DNA of 64,000 nucleotides from Streptomyces caelestis (GCF_014205255.1 NZ_JACHNE010000001.1:1054001-1118000); one strand, 5' to 3'; counted from the stretch's first letter, positions 34,678-44,323 are shown. Program-made: numbers and translations. The notes: generated from the letters alone by a model not told the origin.

Positions 34678-37600
34678 CTACTTGAGACCATAGTAATCTT
34701 CGAGGAACTTCTTGATTTCTTTCCGCGCCTTGTCTAGGGCTTCTGCATCGGTTTCAAAGTATTCCGTCATACCCTTACCCCTCGACTTCATCCACCTTTC
34801 TGCAAGCTCCTCCTCTCGCGCTTCGAGCTCTGCACGTCGAATGTAGGGCTCACCCTCCGGCTGCCTGTTCACCCCACTGTCTATATCAGCTGCTGCCGCC
34901 GGGCCACCCTTCATAGACATTGGATAGATACCGCGGCCACCGGTTCGATCACCATTCCCCTCATGCTCTGTGAAGAGCTCATCCAGGTCGGAATCACGCT
35001 GTTCCACTAGCGACATGGCCATGGGCGCCATCGCGACATTCGTCGTGTTCCGAACCGACTCACGGACGAACATGAGCCAGTGGAGCCGAGCGAGCAGGTC
35101 TTGAGCTTCGGAGGACAGTCCAGACGGGAAGGTGAGATTCTTTGTGTACTTTCTGAGAATGCTGGCCACAGTGTACTGATCGAGGCGCAGGTCATTCAGC
35201 TTCTTCATAATGCCCGGATATTCTCCCACCTTAGCCACGTAGGCATTTGTTCCGGCCTTATTGTATTCGACCACCTCGTGTTTATCGGGACCGACACGGT
35301 GCACCTCTTTCTCCCCTGTGTGCTGCCAGTTTCCCCCTTCCCTGGGCAGGTACGGGTTGAGCTCTTCCACCGTTCCATCCGGGCGCGATTCTTCGATTTT
35401 CTTGCCACGCTCCTGGTAGTATCTCACGGCGCCCGGTATATCCTCTTTCTTTTCTATGTCCAGAGGTTCGTCGTTCGCCTTCTCGTTTCGGTGGCGACGC
35501 ATCCGCAACTCCGCATCCCGGACATCACCCCGTTTCAGTATTTCTTCTGCTTCTTCACGCGCGACCTTCCGAACATCCGCCCCCGTCAACTCCCAGCCCT
35601 TACCTGCAACCATCCGAGGGTTGAGGGTCGCCATGATCTCAAGCTGAGGAGAACCAGCGTGCGTCAAGGAGGTCAAGCGATGCCAAGACCGCATGCCAAC
35701 CAGTGTTGCGCGAAGCACGGGTTCGGGGATTCCCTTGCTCAGTAGCCGCCTGATTTTCGGGCGTATCTTGGCAACAATTTTCCGCAACCGCGCTTCCTTG
35801 GACTCCGTGGAGTTTTCCTTCTTGCGGCGCTCATCGCGTTCGCGGCGGCGCTCTTCATGGCGACGCTGCTGCTGCCGACGGAGTTGGTCGCGGCGGTTCT
35901 TGTAGGCGCGGCGCATCTTGCGGGCGTCGTTGTCCAGTTTGCGGCCGGTCTTGCTCTTGTTGCCCTTGCGGCCCAGGGCCTTCTTCGCGCGGCGGTTGCG
36001 CTTGAGGGCGGCCTTGGTGGTCTTCTTGGAGCGCTTGTGAGAGCGGCCGGCCGGGGACGGCTTCCGGCGGGGCTTGTCCTTGTCCTTGTCCTCTTCCTTC
36101 TTCCGGTCCTTACCGCCGTCCTTGTCGTTGTTGCGGGTGTCGTCGTCGCGGCGGTTGGTGTCGGAGTCCTTGTCCTTGCGGTTGTCGGACCCGGGGCCCT
36201 TGTCCTTGTCCTTGTCCTTCTGACTGTCGTCGTCGGCGCGGTTGGTCGTGGAGTTGTTGTTCTGGGTGGACGTGGACTGACTGTTGTTGGCGGGTGGGTT
36301 GTTCTGGGGCTGGGAGTTGAGGTTCTGGTTGGCGTTGTCGGTCTGCTGCTGTGCGGCGTTGACCTCGTCGCCCTTGTCCTTGCGCTCGTCGTTGTCCGGG
36401 TTCGACGGTGACTTGTTCTTGAAGCCCTGGGCCACGCCCTTCAGACGTTCCGTCACCTTGCCGACGTACTTGCCGATGCCGCTGACCAGCGCGTTGAAGA
36501 CCAGCTCGATCAGGGCGACGATGCCGGCCGCGACGGCCTTGGCGAAGGGGCGGCCCGCGTTTCCGCTCTTGACGGCCTTGAGGTAGTCGATGAGCAGGCC
36601 GAAGGCGCGGAGGATCTCGGAGAGGGTCTCGTACGCGGCCTTCAGGGCGTCGATGATGGCCATCACCCAGCCCGCACCGGGGATGAGTTTCGCGACGACC
36701 TTCGTGATGACCAGCTCGCCGATGATCATGGGGAGTTGGGGCAGGATCGCGGCCCAGGCCTCCTCGACGATCTCCTCGACCGTCATGCCACCGCTGATCA
36801 GGAGGTCGAAGGTCTCCTTGTCGATCCCCAGGATCTCCTGGACCTTGTCGTTGAACCACTGCTTGATCGCCGACTGGGCCTCCGGGACCAGGTGGTTCCT
36901 CGCACCGTCCTCGGCGGAGGCGGCGGCGCCGCTGAGCCAGCCGCCAGGGTCGGAGATGATGTCGCCGGCGATCGTCATCCACTCGCCGAGGGCGTTGAGC
37001 AGGCCCATCGCGAGGTCCATCGCGGCCTTGAGGACGCCCTTGACGGCGTCGATGGCCATCTCCAGGCCGGCCTTCAGGGCATCCAGGATGTCGGTGAGGA
37101 TCTGGCCGATCCGGTCGAGGAGATCGTCGAGCATCTCCTTGAGCTCGTTGGCGAGATCGTTGATGAAGGCGATCGCGTCGGCGATGAGGTCGATGATGAA
37201 GTCGCGGATTCGGTTGGCGATCTCCTGGATGGCTTCGAGGAGTTCACGGCCCAGTTCGACGATGGCCTGGACGAACTCTTCGAACATCTCGACGATCGAG
37301 TTGCGGACGTCCTCGATCCACCCGGTCACCGTCTCCTGGAAGTTCGTGATGAGGTCGACGACGGCCTGGCGCGCCCGCTCGAAGATGCCGACGATCGTGT
37401 TCTTGAGATCTTCGAGCCACTGTTTGATCGCGTCGAAGGCCTTCGTCACCCAGTTGCCGGAGTCCTCCTTCGCGTCATCGCGCTTGGTCTCGGCCTCCTC
37501 GGTTGCCTCGGTGCTCTTCTTCGTGATCTCTTCGTCGTCGTCCTTCTCCCGCTGCTCTACCTTGTCGTCGGTGTCCTTCTCCTCCTTGTCGATGTCCTCC

Positions 37601-40600
37601 CGGACCGCCTTGGACTTCTCGCCCTTCTTCGTGTCGATGTCGGCGAGTTCGGCGTCCTGTTCCGTCCGCCAGTTCTCGCGATCGGTGACGACCTCGGACT
37701 TCGCCCGCTCGCGTTCGTCGGCCTGGCTCTTGGTGTTGGCGTCGACCTCGGCGCGGACATCCTCCTCGTGCCTGCGCTGGGAGGCCTGGAAGTCCGTGTC
37801 CTTCTTCTCGCGTTCGGCGGCCAGGTCGTCCTGGCCCTTCTTGAACGCGGACTTGATCTTGGGGCCTTCCTCGTGCTCGGCCACCTCCGAGACGGCCTCC
37901 GGCGGGACGCCCTGGATCTGCGGGCCGCCACCGGACTTGGACGCGGCGCCCTTCTCCTGGCCCCCCTCGGGGACGTCCGCGGTGAGGGTCTCGGGCGGGA
38001 CGTCGGGGTAGATCTGGTCCTCGCCGAGGGGCTGTTCGGAGTCGGCGCGGCCCTCCTCCTCGACCTGGCCGGCTTTCGAGTCGAGCTCGCCGCCCTGCTG
38101 CTCGGTGAGCCCGCCCGTCTCCTCCGCCATGCCGACGCCGGGAGCCGTGCCCACCTGGGCCTGCTCCATCATCTCGTCCTCGGTCGGCAGGTCGAGGACC
38201 TTCTGGACGAGCGCGTCGGTGTCGATGACGTCACCGGCTCCGACGAGGTTACTGCCCCAGTTGACTATGCCGGCACCGATGGTGGTGGCGCCCGCTAGGA
38301 TCTTGTCGCCGGTGCTCAGTTCGAAGTCCGCGCCCGGAAGTTCGCCCTCCGGGGCCTGGGCGCCCTCCACCTCGGCGTCCTCCGCCTCGGGGGCGTCGGT
38401 CGCGCTGACGTCGTCGTCGGAGTACTCGCCAGGGGGTGCGGCGTCCGGGTCGCCGCTGAGGGTCTCCGGGGAACCGGCCGGGCGGTCCATGGTGGGCGGG
38501 GACTCGGCCAGGGCCTGCTGTTCGTTGCCGACGCTGGTGTTGACCGAGTTGTGCACTCCGTCCATCGCGGCCAGGGCCTGGTGCGGCTTCATTCCAGCGG
38601 CGGTGGACAGTCCGGATTCCGGGTCGGAGGCGGAGAGGTCGGGGGCGGGGCCCTCCTTCTTCGCCGGTTTGCTCCCGGTCGCGGCACCCCCGCCGCCTCC
38701 GCCTCCGCCCCCACCGCCTCCTCTGGGGGCGGGGGCCGGAGTGGCCTTCGCGGCGCGGCCGGCGACCGGGGCGTTTGATTCCTCCGTGGGTTCGGAGGTG
38801 TCCGACTGGTGTGATGTGGGCTGCGGTCCGGGGGCAGCCTCGTCGGCGGATGTGTCGGGAGTCGTGCTCGGTGCCGGAGTGTCGGCGGCAGGGGCCTCCG
38901 CGGTGTCCGGCTGGCTCGAGCCGTGGGCGAGGCCCTCCGGCTCTGTGGTGGCGGTCGCTTCGGCGGCGGGACGCGGCTGGCGGGGCCGGGGGACCGCGGC
39001 GGCTGTCTGGCGGGCGGTGCCCGCGCCGCCGAGGGCCTTGGCCTGGTCCGCGGAGGTGGCCACGGTCTCCGGTGCCGAGGGTTCGGCCGTGGGTTGCGGG
39101 GCGGGGCCCTCTTCTCCGGCGGAGGTATCGCTTCCCGGTTCCGCCGTTTCGGGGTCGGGGGTGGTCGGCTCCGGAGTGGTGTCCTCCGGGGCCGGGCTCG
39201 TGTCGCGGGCGCCGCCCTCGGTCTCGGGGGCCGGGGTGTCCTCGGGGGCCGGGCCGATCTCCTGGTCGAGGGGCTGCTCGTCCTGCAGGTCACGGGTGGC
39301 CTGCTCAGCCGCTTCGTCCGGGAACGCGGCGTCACTCACGTCCGCCTCGGCGTCCTCCTGGGCGGTTTCCGCCTCCCGCTGCTCCTCGACCTTGTCGGCC
39401 TTGGTGGGTGGCGGAGCCGGGAAGCTCGGGGCCTGCTGCTCGGTGCTGGAGCCGGGGGTCAATTCGTCGGCGGTGGGGACACCGGAGACGTCCAGGTCGG
39501 AGCTGGGGAGGAAGTCGTCGGGCTTGAGTTCGACGTCCCAGGCGCTGTTCTTTTTGGGCTCGGCGTCCTGGGCTCCTTCGGAGCCGGGGTCGGCGATGTC
39601 GGTCTCGGACATCGCGTCGGGGTTGAGGCCGAGGGGGAGTTCGTCCTCGGCGGGCTCGTCGGACTCCTCGTCCTGGGCGCTCTCCTCGTCGCGGGTCGCG
39701 GCCTCGTCCTCGGCCTGCGTTTCCTTGCCCGGGGTGACGGATTCGGACGGGCCGTCCTTCTCCTTGTCCCCCGGCTCCTGCTTCTGTTCCTCCTCGCGGG
39801 TCTTGCGCTCCTCGCGTTCGTCCTTGTCCCCAGCGGCGTCCTGCTCCTGGCTCGCCGCCTCGGACTCGGCGCTCTGCCCGGCGGACTGGCTCTCCTCAGC
39901 CCGACGCTGCCCCTGCGGGGATGCGGAGGAGGCTGAGGACGGGGGCGCGGGTGCCGTGCCCCGCGCGGTGGCCTCGGCGGACTCCCGCTGCTGCTCCTCC
40001 TCTTCCCCGGACCGTTGCCGCTCGTCCTGGGCCTGCTGCTCGGGCTTCTCCTTGGCGGGCTTCTCGCGCTCGGGCCACTTGGGGCGGGCGGCGTACGCCT
40101 CGCGGTAATACTCGATCAGCTCCAGAGCGTCCGGCAGCGGCTCGGGTACGTCGGCGGGCTCGAGGTCGTGCGGGAGCGGGTCGGCCTCCTGCTCGGCCAG
40201 CCGCTCCAGCAGGCGGTCGTACTCGCTGGAGAGCAGCCGTACTTCCAACCGGTCGAGGACGAGTTCCTGCAGGTACGGGGACATGCGGGACAGCTCGACT
40301 CGAACGCGGCCGGAGAGGTCGGCCGGGTCGCCGCGCAGGGAGCGCAGGACACCGTTGGTCAGCCGGTCCACCAGGGTGGCCGGGTCGAGCTGTTCGGCGC
40401 GGATCCGGTCGGCGTCGACCGTGGCGTAGCGGAGCCAGCCGGGGGTGGTCTGGCCCGGGTCGATGTCGGGGCCGAGGGCCGGGCTCTCGCCGCGTACGGT
40501 CTGCTGGGCGGTCTGTTCGGCCTCCCGCTCGATGGGTTCGTGGGGCAGGCTGACCGCGCCCGAGTCGCGGCCGACCCGCAGCGCACCCAGGCCGTGCGGG

Positions 40601-40962
40601 TTCTGCAGGGTGTGCAGTACCTCGTGGGCGACAAGGCGCCGACCCTCGGCGGTACCAGGGGCGTAGGCGCCCTCCCGGAAGAAGATGTCCTGGCCGACGG
40701 CGACCGCGTCCGCACCCAGCAGCTCGGTGAGCGCGCCCGCGTCCCGGTCGGTGTGCAGCCGTACCCGGCTGAGGTCCTGTCCGAGCTGTTCCTCGAGCTC
40801 CCGGCGCACGCCGGGGTCCAGTGGCAACCCGGCACCGCTGACGATGTCCTTCGGCTCCGGGGTACGGGACGCGGCGGCCCGCTCCTGCTCCTTGCGCTTG
40901 CGGCGCTTGGCGGCCGCCGAGGACGTACGGGCGTTCTGGCCCGCGTCGTGGGTGCTGCTCAT
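34678..40962 (-). CDS. DUF4157 giant effector/toxin of the contractile injection system
   Basis: This protein has 2094 residues. Residues ~40-120 are a DUF4157 domain with a metalloprotease-like HEVLH motif (His113, Glu114, His117). Residues ~290-1020 are acidic Pro/Glu/Ser-rich disorder with a glycine run near 746. Residues ~1040-1330 are coiled-coil and amphipathic helices. Residues ~1400-1505 are hydrophobic (MIIGELVITKVVAKLIPGAG; AAGIVALIELVFNAL) and may enter membranes. A Lys/Arg-rich stretch spans ~1625-1740. The last ~385 residues use clearly lower-GC codons and match no family I know. DUF4157 marks effectors of such systems; the layout suggests an exchangeable toxin end. The start overlaps the small upstream gene by 4 nt. 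Confidence 0.85.
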   Translation of the reverse strand: MSSTHDAGQNARTSSAAAKRRKRKEQERAAASRTPEPKDIVSGAGLPLDPGVRRELEEQLGQDLSRVRLHTDRDAGALTELLGADAVAVGQDIFFREGAYAPGTAEGRRLVAHEVLHTLQNPHGLGALRVGRDSGAVSLPHEPIEREAEQTAQQTVRGESPALGPDIDPGQTTPGWLRYATVDADRIRAEQLDPATLVDRLTNGVLRSLRGDPADLSGRVRVELSRMSPYLQELVLDRLEVRLLSSEYDRLLERLAEQEADPLPHDLEPADVPEPLPDALELIEYYREAYAARPKWPEREKPAKEKPEQQAQDERQRSGEEEEQQRESAEATARGTAPAPPSSASSASPQGQRRAEESQSAGQSAESEAASQEQDAAGDKDEREERKTREEEQKQEPGDKEKDGPSESVTPGKETQAEDEAATRDEESAQDEESDEPAEDELPLGLNPDAMSETDIADPGSEGAQDAEPKKNSAWDVELKPDDFLPSSDLDVSGVPTADELTPGSSTEQQAPSFPAPPPTKADKVEEQREAETAQEDAEADVSDAAFPDEAAEQATRDLQDEQPLDQEIGPAPEDTPAPETEGGARDTSPAPEDTTPEPTTPDPETAEPGSDTSAGEEGPAPQPTAEPSAPETVATSADQAKALGGAGTARQTAAAVPRPRQPRPAAEATATTEPEGLAHGSSQPDTAEAPAADTPAPSTTPDTSADEAAPGPQPTSHQSDTSEPTEESNAPVAGRAAKATPAPAPRGGGGGGGGGGGGAATGSKPAKKEGPAPDLSASDPESGLSTAAGMKPHQALAAMDGVHNSVNTSVGNEQQALAESPPTMDRPAGSPETLSGDPDAAPPGEYSDDDVSATDAPEAEDAEVEGAQAPEGELPGADFELSTGDKILAGATTIGAGIVNWGSNLVGAGDVIDTDALVQKVLDLPTEDEMMEQAQVGTAPGVGMAEETGGLTEQQGGELDSKAGQVEEEGRADSEQPLGEDQIYPDVPPETLTADVPEGGQEKGAASKSGGGPQIQGVPPEAVSEVAEHEEGPKIKSAFKKGQDDLAAEREKKDTDFQASQRRHEEDVRAEVDANTKSQADERERAKSEVVTDRENWRTEQDAELADIDTKKGEKSKAVREDIDKEEKDTDDKVEQREKDDDEEITKKSTEATEEAETKRDDAKEDSGNWVTKAFDAIKQWLEDLKNTIVGIFERARQAVVDLITNFQETVTGWIEDVRNSIVEMFEEFVQAIVELGRELLEAIQEIANRIRDFIIDLIADAIAFINDLANELKEMLDDLLDRIGQILTDILDALKAGLEMAIDAVKGVLKAAMDLAMGLLNALGEWMTIAGDIISDPGGWLSGAAASAEDGARNHLVPEAQSAIKQWFNDKVQEILGIDKETFDLLISGGMTVEEIVEEAWAAILPQLPMIIGELVITKVVAKLIPGAGWVMAIIDALKAAYETLSEILRAFGLLIDYLKAVKSGNAGRPFAKAVAAGIVALIELVFNALVSGIGKYVGKVTERLKGVAQGFKNKSPSNPDNDERKDKGDEVNAAQQQTDNANQNLNSQPQNNPPANNSQSTSTQNNNSTTNRADDDSQKDKDKDKGPGSDNRKDKDSDTNRRDDDTRNNDKDGGKDRKKEEDKDKDKPRRKPSPAGRSHKRSKKTTKAALKRNRRAKKALGRKGNKSKTGRKLDNDARKMRRAYKNRRDQLRRQQQRRHEERRRERDERRKKENSTESKEARLRKIVAKIRPKIRRLLSKGIPEPVLRATLVGMRSWHRLTSLTHAGSPQLEIMATLNPRMVAGKGWELTGADVRKVAREEAEEILKRGDVRDAELRMRRHRNEKANDEPLDIEKKEDIPGAVRYYQERGKKIEESRPDGTVEELNPYLPREGGNWQHTGEKEVHRVGPDKHEVVEYNKAGTNAYVAKVGEYPGIMKKLNDLRLDQYTVASILRKYTKNLTFPSGLSSEAQDLLARLHWLMFVRESVRNTTNVAMAPMAMSLVEQRDSDLDELFTEHEGNGDRTGGRGIYPMSMKGGPAAAADIDSGVNRQPEGEPYIRRAELEAREEELAERWMKSRGKGMTEYFETDAEALDKARKEIKKFLEDYYGLK

Positions 40963-41306
40963 CGGCGCCGCCCGGAGCGGTCGGCGGCGGTGTCCGGCTC
41001 CCGGCCCCGGCCCGACAGACCCGCGTGGACGGCCCGGGCCAGGGCCTGGCCGATCCTGACCGGCGAGGTCGTGGCGGGCAGGGGCGGCAGGTGGGTGAGG
41101 GCGTCGATGACGTGATCGGTGCCTTCCGCGGCCAGCGGAACGCCCTCGTCCCGTACAAGCCGGGTGAGTTCGCTCTGGAAGACCGCCGACACCAGGTCCG
41201 GGTCCGTGCCGGGGCCGAAGCCGTCCAGGGCCAGCTCGCCGATCTCCACTCGGACGGTGCTCTGCTGCTCCTGCGCGGCGGGTGTCCGCAGCTCGTTCAG
41301 ACCCAT
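40959..41306 (-). CDS. Small conserved injection-cluster protein, unknown function
   Basis: The 115-residue protein has a beta-like N-terminus (STVRVEIGELALDGF), then helices (DLVSAVFQSELTRLVRDEG; TSPVRIGQALARAVHAGLSG) and a basic tail ending GRRR. It is coupled at both sides: it overlaps the AAA+ ATPase by 10 nt and the effector gene by 4 nt. Its place directly before the effector suggests an adaptor or chaperone, but this is inference from position and no family is recognised with certainty. Confidence 0.7.
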   Translation of the reverse strand: MGLNELRTPAAQEQQSTVRVEIGELALDGFGPGTDPDLVSAVFQSELTRLVRDEGVPLAAEGTDHVIDALTHLPPLPATTSPVRIGQALARAVHAGLSGRGREPDTAADRSGRRR

Positions 41307-43282
41307 CCGTGCACCTCCGAGGGCGTCAGAGAGCGTTCCAGCTTCAGGTATTCGGTGCGGGCGGCAGCGAGCATGTGCCGCATCTGCAGACGGTCACCCT
41401 CTTCGGCGGCGAGGAAGGCACCGGACAACGCGATGTTGCGGATCGAGCCGCCCGCCACGGTGAGCCGGGCCAACAGATCGGGGTCGAGATCCTTGGTGGG
41501 GGCCTGGACGGGCAGCACCCGCCGCCAGATCTCGGCGCGCTCGTCCACGCCGGGGAAGGGAAAGTCGACGACGAAGCGGATGCGGCGCATGAAGGCCGGG
41601 TCGAGGGCCTTCTTCATGTTGGTGGTGAGGATGGCCAGGCCCCGGTACGCCTCCATCCGCATCAGGAGGTAGCTGACTTCGAGGTTGGCGTAGCGGTCGT
41701 GGCTGTCCTTGACCTCACTGCGGCGGCCGAAGAGCGCGTCGGCCTCGTCGAACAGGAGCAGGGCGCCGCCGCGTTCGGCGGCGTCGAAGACCTTGCGGAG
41801 GTTCTTCTCGGTCTCGCCGATGTATTTGCTGACCACCTGGGAGAGGTCGATGATGAACAGATCGAGGCCCAGTTCCTTGGCCATCACCTCTGCGGCCAGC
41901 GTCTTTCCAGTACCGGAGCCACCTGCGAAGAGCGCGGTGACTCCGAGGCCGCGGCGCAGTGTCCCGGCGAAGCCCCACTCCTGGTAGACGGTGGCGCGCC
42001 GGCGGACATGGGCGACGATCTCGCGCAGGACGCGGGTGTGCCGTTCGGCGAGAACCAGGTCCCCCCAGCCCGCCTCGGGCTCGATCCGCCGCCCCAGCTC
42101 GTCGAGGCCGACGCGGGCCTCGGTGAGCCCGGCCTGCCACAGCAGCTGGGCGACGTCCGGGCGGTTCTCCCCGGCTCCGGCGGTGGGCAGGTCGCGGCGG
42201 ACGGTGGCGGCGGCGGAGCGGACGAGGTGCGGGGGAAGCTGGAACTGAGCTGTCAGGGTGCGGAGTTGGGCAGGCAGCACGTCCGGTACGTCGGCGAAGG
42301 CGTCCTGCCAGAGGGCGAGGTGCTCGTCTTCGCTGAGAGCGGGGACGGGTACGCGCTCCCCGCGGGTGTGGGCGCTGGGAGCCGGTTCCTGGCTGGAGAC
42401 GGCGAGCGGGACTCCGGCCGAGGCGATGAACGCATCGGTGGCGGCGGCCTGTTCGCGTTCGAGTCCCCCGGTCTCCAGGAGGAGCGCGGCGGGCAGGAGG
42501 ATCGCCTCTCGCTGCCACAGGCGGGCGAAGCGGTCGCGTTCCGCCGGATCGGTGGGTACGTCCTCGGCCGCCATCGTGTACAGGCCGAGGCCGGTGCTGG
42601 TGGCGGCCGCGGCGGCGATGTCGGCGCGGCTGCGGACGTCGCCGCCGACGAGCTCGACGCGGAGCGGGGCGTCGGCCCGCGGCGCGGACCAGCCCGCCGC
42701 GACTCGTTCGGCGGCCCGTTGGTAGGAGGCGGGGAGCGTGTCCGGCGCCGGGGTGCGGCGCAGCATGCCGTGCAGGCGGGCGTCGAGGTAAGGGAAGCCG
42801 AGCAGGAAGTGCAGGATGCGCTCGTCGAGCCGAAGCCGGGTCGTCGTGAGCCGCGAATCATCGTCCAGCTCGATCAGCCGCCAGCGCCGCAGCGGGGCGA
42901 CGGGGGTGAGGGCGCTCCAGTGTGGTTCGGTCAGGGCGGCCAGGGCCAGGGCGAAGGTGGGGTGAGCACGGCCCGGGTCCCCGGTGGCGGCGGCGCACCG
43001 GGTCGCGGTGCTGGGGTCGAGCTCGGCGGCGGCGGTGAGCAGAATGACATCGCGTTCGAAGGAGCTCAGGCCGAAGCAGGCGGTGAGGGCTTCCAGAGTG
43101 GGCGGCGCGGGGGCCGCCGTCCGCGGCCCGGCTTTACCGTCGCCATCGCTGTCGCCGTCGCTGCTGCCGGTGCGGGCGGCCAGCAGGTCGAGGCGCGCGA
43201 GGACGGCGCGCACGGCCCCGGCCAGAGCCGTGCCGTCCGCCCCGGGCCCGGTTGTCCCTGCGGTGCCCTGATGGGTGCTCAT
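41297..43282 (-). CDS. AAA+ ATPase of the injection cluster (Afp15-like)
   Basis: The 661-residue protein has a ~400-residue N-terminal helical region (LTACFGLSSFERDVILLTAAAELDP; LRLDERILHFLLGFPYLDARLHGML), then an AAA+ domain. Walker A is GGSGTGKT (~452-459) and Walker B is LLLFDEADALFG (~507-518), with sensor 1 ILTTNMKKALDPAF and arginine finger MRRIRFVVDFPFP. This matches the ATPase found in Afp/PVC-like clusters, which aids assembly or loading but is not a sheath-recycling ClpV. It starts 32 nt after the cap gene. Confidence 0.92.
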   Translation of the reverse strand: MSTHQGTAGTTGPGADGTALAGAVRAVLARLDLLAARTGSSDGDSDGDGKAGPRTAAPAPPTLEALTACFGLSSFERDVILLTAAAELDPSTATRCAAATGDPGRAHPTFALALAALTEPHWSALTPVAPLRRWRLIELDDDSRLTTTRLRLDERILHFLLGFPYLDARLHGMLRRTPAPDTLPASYQRAAERVAAGWSAPRADAPLRVELVGGDVRSRADIAAAAATSTGLGLYTMAAEDVPTDPAERDRFARLWQREAILLPAALLLETGGLEREQAAATDAFIASAGVPLAVSSQEPAPSAHTRGERVPVPALSEDEHLALWQDAFADVPDVLPAQLRTLTAQFQLPPHLVRSAAATVRRDLPTAGAGENRPDVAQLLWQAGLTEARVGLDELGRRIEPEAGWGDLVLAERHTRVLREIVAHVRRRATVYQEWGFAGTLRRGLGVTALFAGGSGTGKTLAAEVMAKELGLDLFIIDLSQVVSKYIGETEKNLRKVFDAAERGGALLLFDEADALFGRRSEVKDSHDRYANLEVSYLLMRMEAYRGLAILTTNMKKALDPAFMRRIRFVVDFPFPGVDERAEIWRRVLPVQAPTKDLDPDLLARLTVAGGSIRNIALSGAFLAAEEGDRLQMRHMLAAARTEYLKLERSLTPSEVHGWV

Positions 43283-43314
43283 ACCGTCGTCTCCCCCGCT
43301 GTACGCACTGTGCT

Positions 43315-44253
43315 TCAGCTCTCCCGGTCCCCGGCCGCAGCGGATCCGGCCGGGTCGGATCCGGCCGGGCGGGATCCACCGGTCCCGGACGGCTTGCGGG
43401 AACGAGTTGAGCCGGCCGTCTTCCTGGCGGTGGCTGTCTTCGCGGCGGCCTTCCTGGCCGGTTCCGCCTTCTTCGCCGGTTCAGCCTTCTTCGCCGCTTC
43501 AGCTTTCCTGGCCGGTTCAGCCTTCTTCTCCGGCTGCGCCTCCTTGGCGACAGCGGGTCCCGCCGTCTCCCGCGTCCCGCTCCCCGCTGGCTGCTGCGCG
43601 ACGGGAGCGGTGCCCGGCGCTCCCGGCGGCACCGGTGCGTGGGGGGCGCCGAAGGGCACAGCGCGGACGGTGTGTTCCTCCACCGGCTTGGCCGGGACAG
43701 GCTTCTCCCGGCCCTCGATCAGCACCAGTGACCCCTGGTAGGCGACCGACAGCGAGTACGGGGTCTGGTGGAGCATTCCCCAAAGCTTGGAGGTCTCGTC
43801 GATGTCCAGCTGAGTGGGAGTGAACCGCACCCGCTGCTCCGAGTCGGCCAGGTCGCTGCCGGCCAGGTACGGCCGTTCGCCCGCCGCCGCGATCACGTCG
43901 GCCGGGAGGATGGGGATTTCATGCAGCGTTCGCACGACGCAGCCGATCAGCCGCTGGCCGACCAGCTCGTTCTCCTCGCCGTAGGCGCTGATCACGTAGT
44001 GCAGGTCAATGGCGGCTGCTGGCCGCTTGACCAGGGCGCCTTGGGGGCTACGAGTGGGCAGGTCGTTGTTGCGCAGGGAGGCGTTGGGAGTGACCTGGTA
44101 GAGAAACACGGTGATGGTCGGGTCGGTGGGCGGCTCGGCCGGTGGCTTGCGGGTCTCCACGGAGACCGCCATGTCGATCTCGGGCCGCAGGTTGTTCTCG
44201 ATCAACAGCGCCAGGGCCTGGGTGACATGGGCGATGGCGAGAGCGTTGCTCAT
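43315..44253 (-). CDS. DUF4255 tube-cap protein (Afp16-like) with Lys/Ala/Pro tail
   Basis: Residues ~1-185 of the 312 form a DUF4255 domain (AIAHVTQALALLIENN; VFLYQVTPNASLRNNDLPTRS; DLHYVISAYGEENELVGQRLIGCVVRTLHEIPILPADVI), the family of terminator/cap proteins that set the end of the tail. The last ~95 residues are low-complexity repeats of KKAEPA and RKAEAA types followed by SRSRKP-like basic stretches, resembling histone H1 tails. Such a tail is not needed for capping and is likely disordered and positively charged. It precedes the ATPase gene by 32 nt. Confidence 0.85.
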   Translation of the reverse strand: MSNALAIAHVTQALALLIENNLRPEIDMAVSVETRKPPAEPPTDPTITVFLYQVTPNASLRNNDLPTRSPQGALVKRPAAAIDLHYVISAYGEENELVGQRLIGCVVRTLHEIPILPADVIAAAGERPYLAGSDLADSEQRVRFTPTQLDIDETSKLWGMLHQTPYSLSVAYQGSLVLIEGREKPVPAKPVEEHTVRAVPFGAPHAPVPPGAPGTAPVAQQPAGSGTRETAGPAVAKEAQPEKKAEPARKAEAAKKAEPAKKAEPARKAAAKTATARKTAGSTRSRKPSGTGGSRPAGSDPAGSAAAGDRES

Positions 44254-44323
44254 GGCGTCGGTTCCTCGGTCCCTCTCGTCCTGCTCATCCGTCTCGTCCG
44301 TTCGGAATGGCTGTCCGTGCCAC

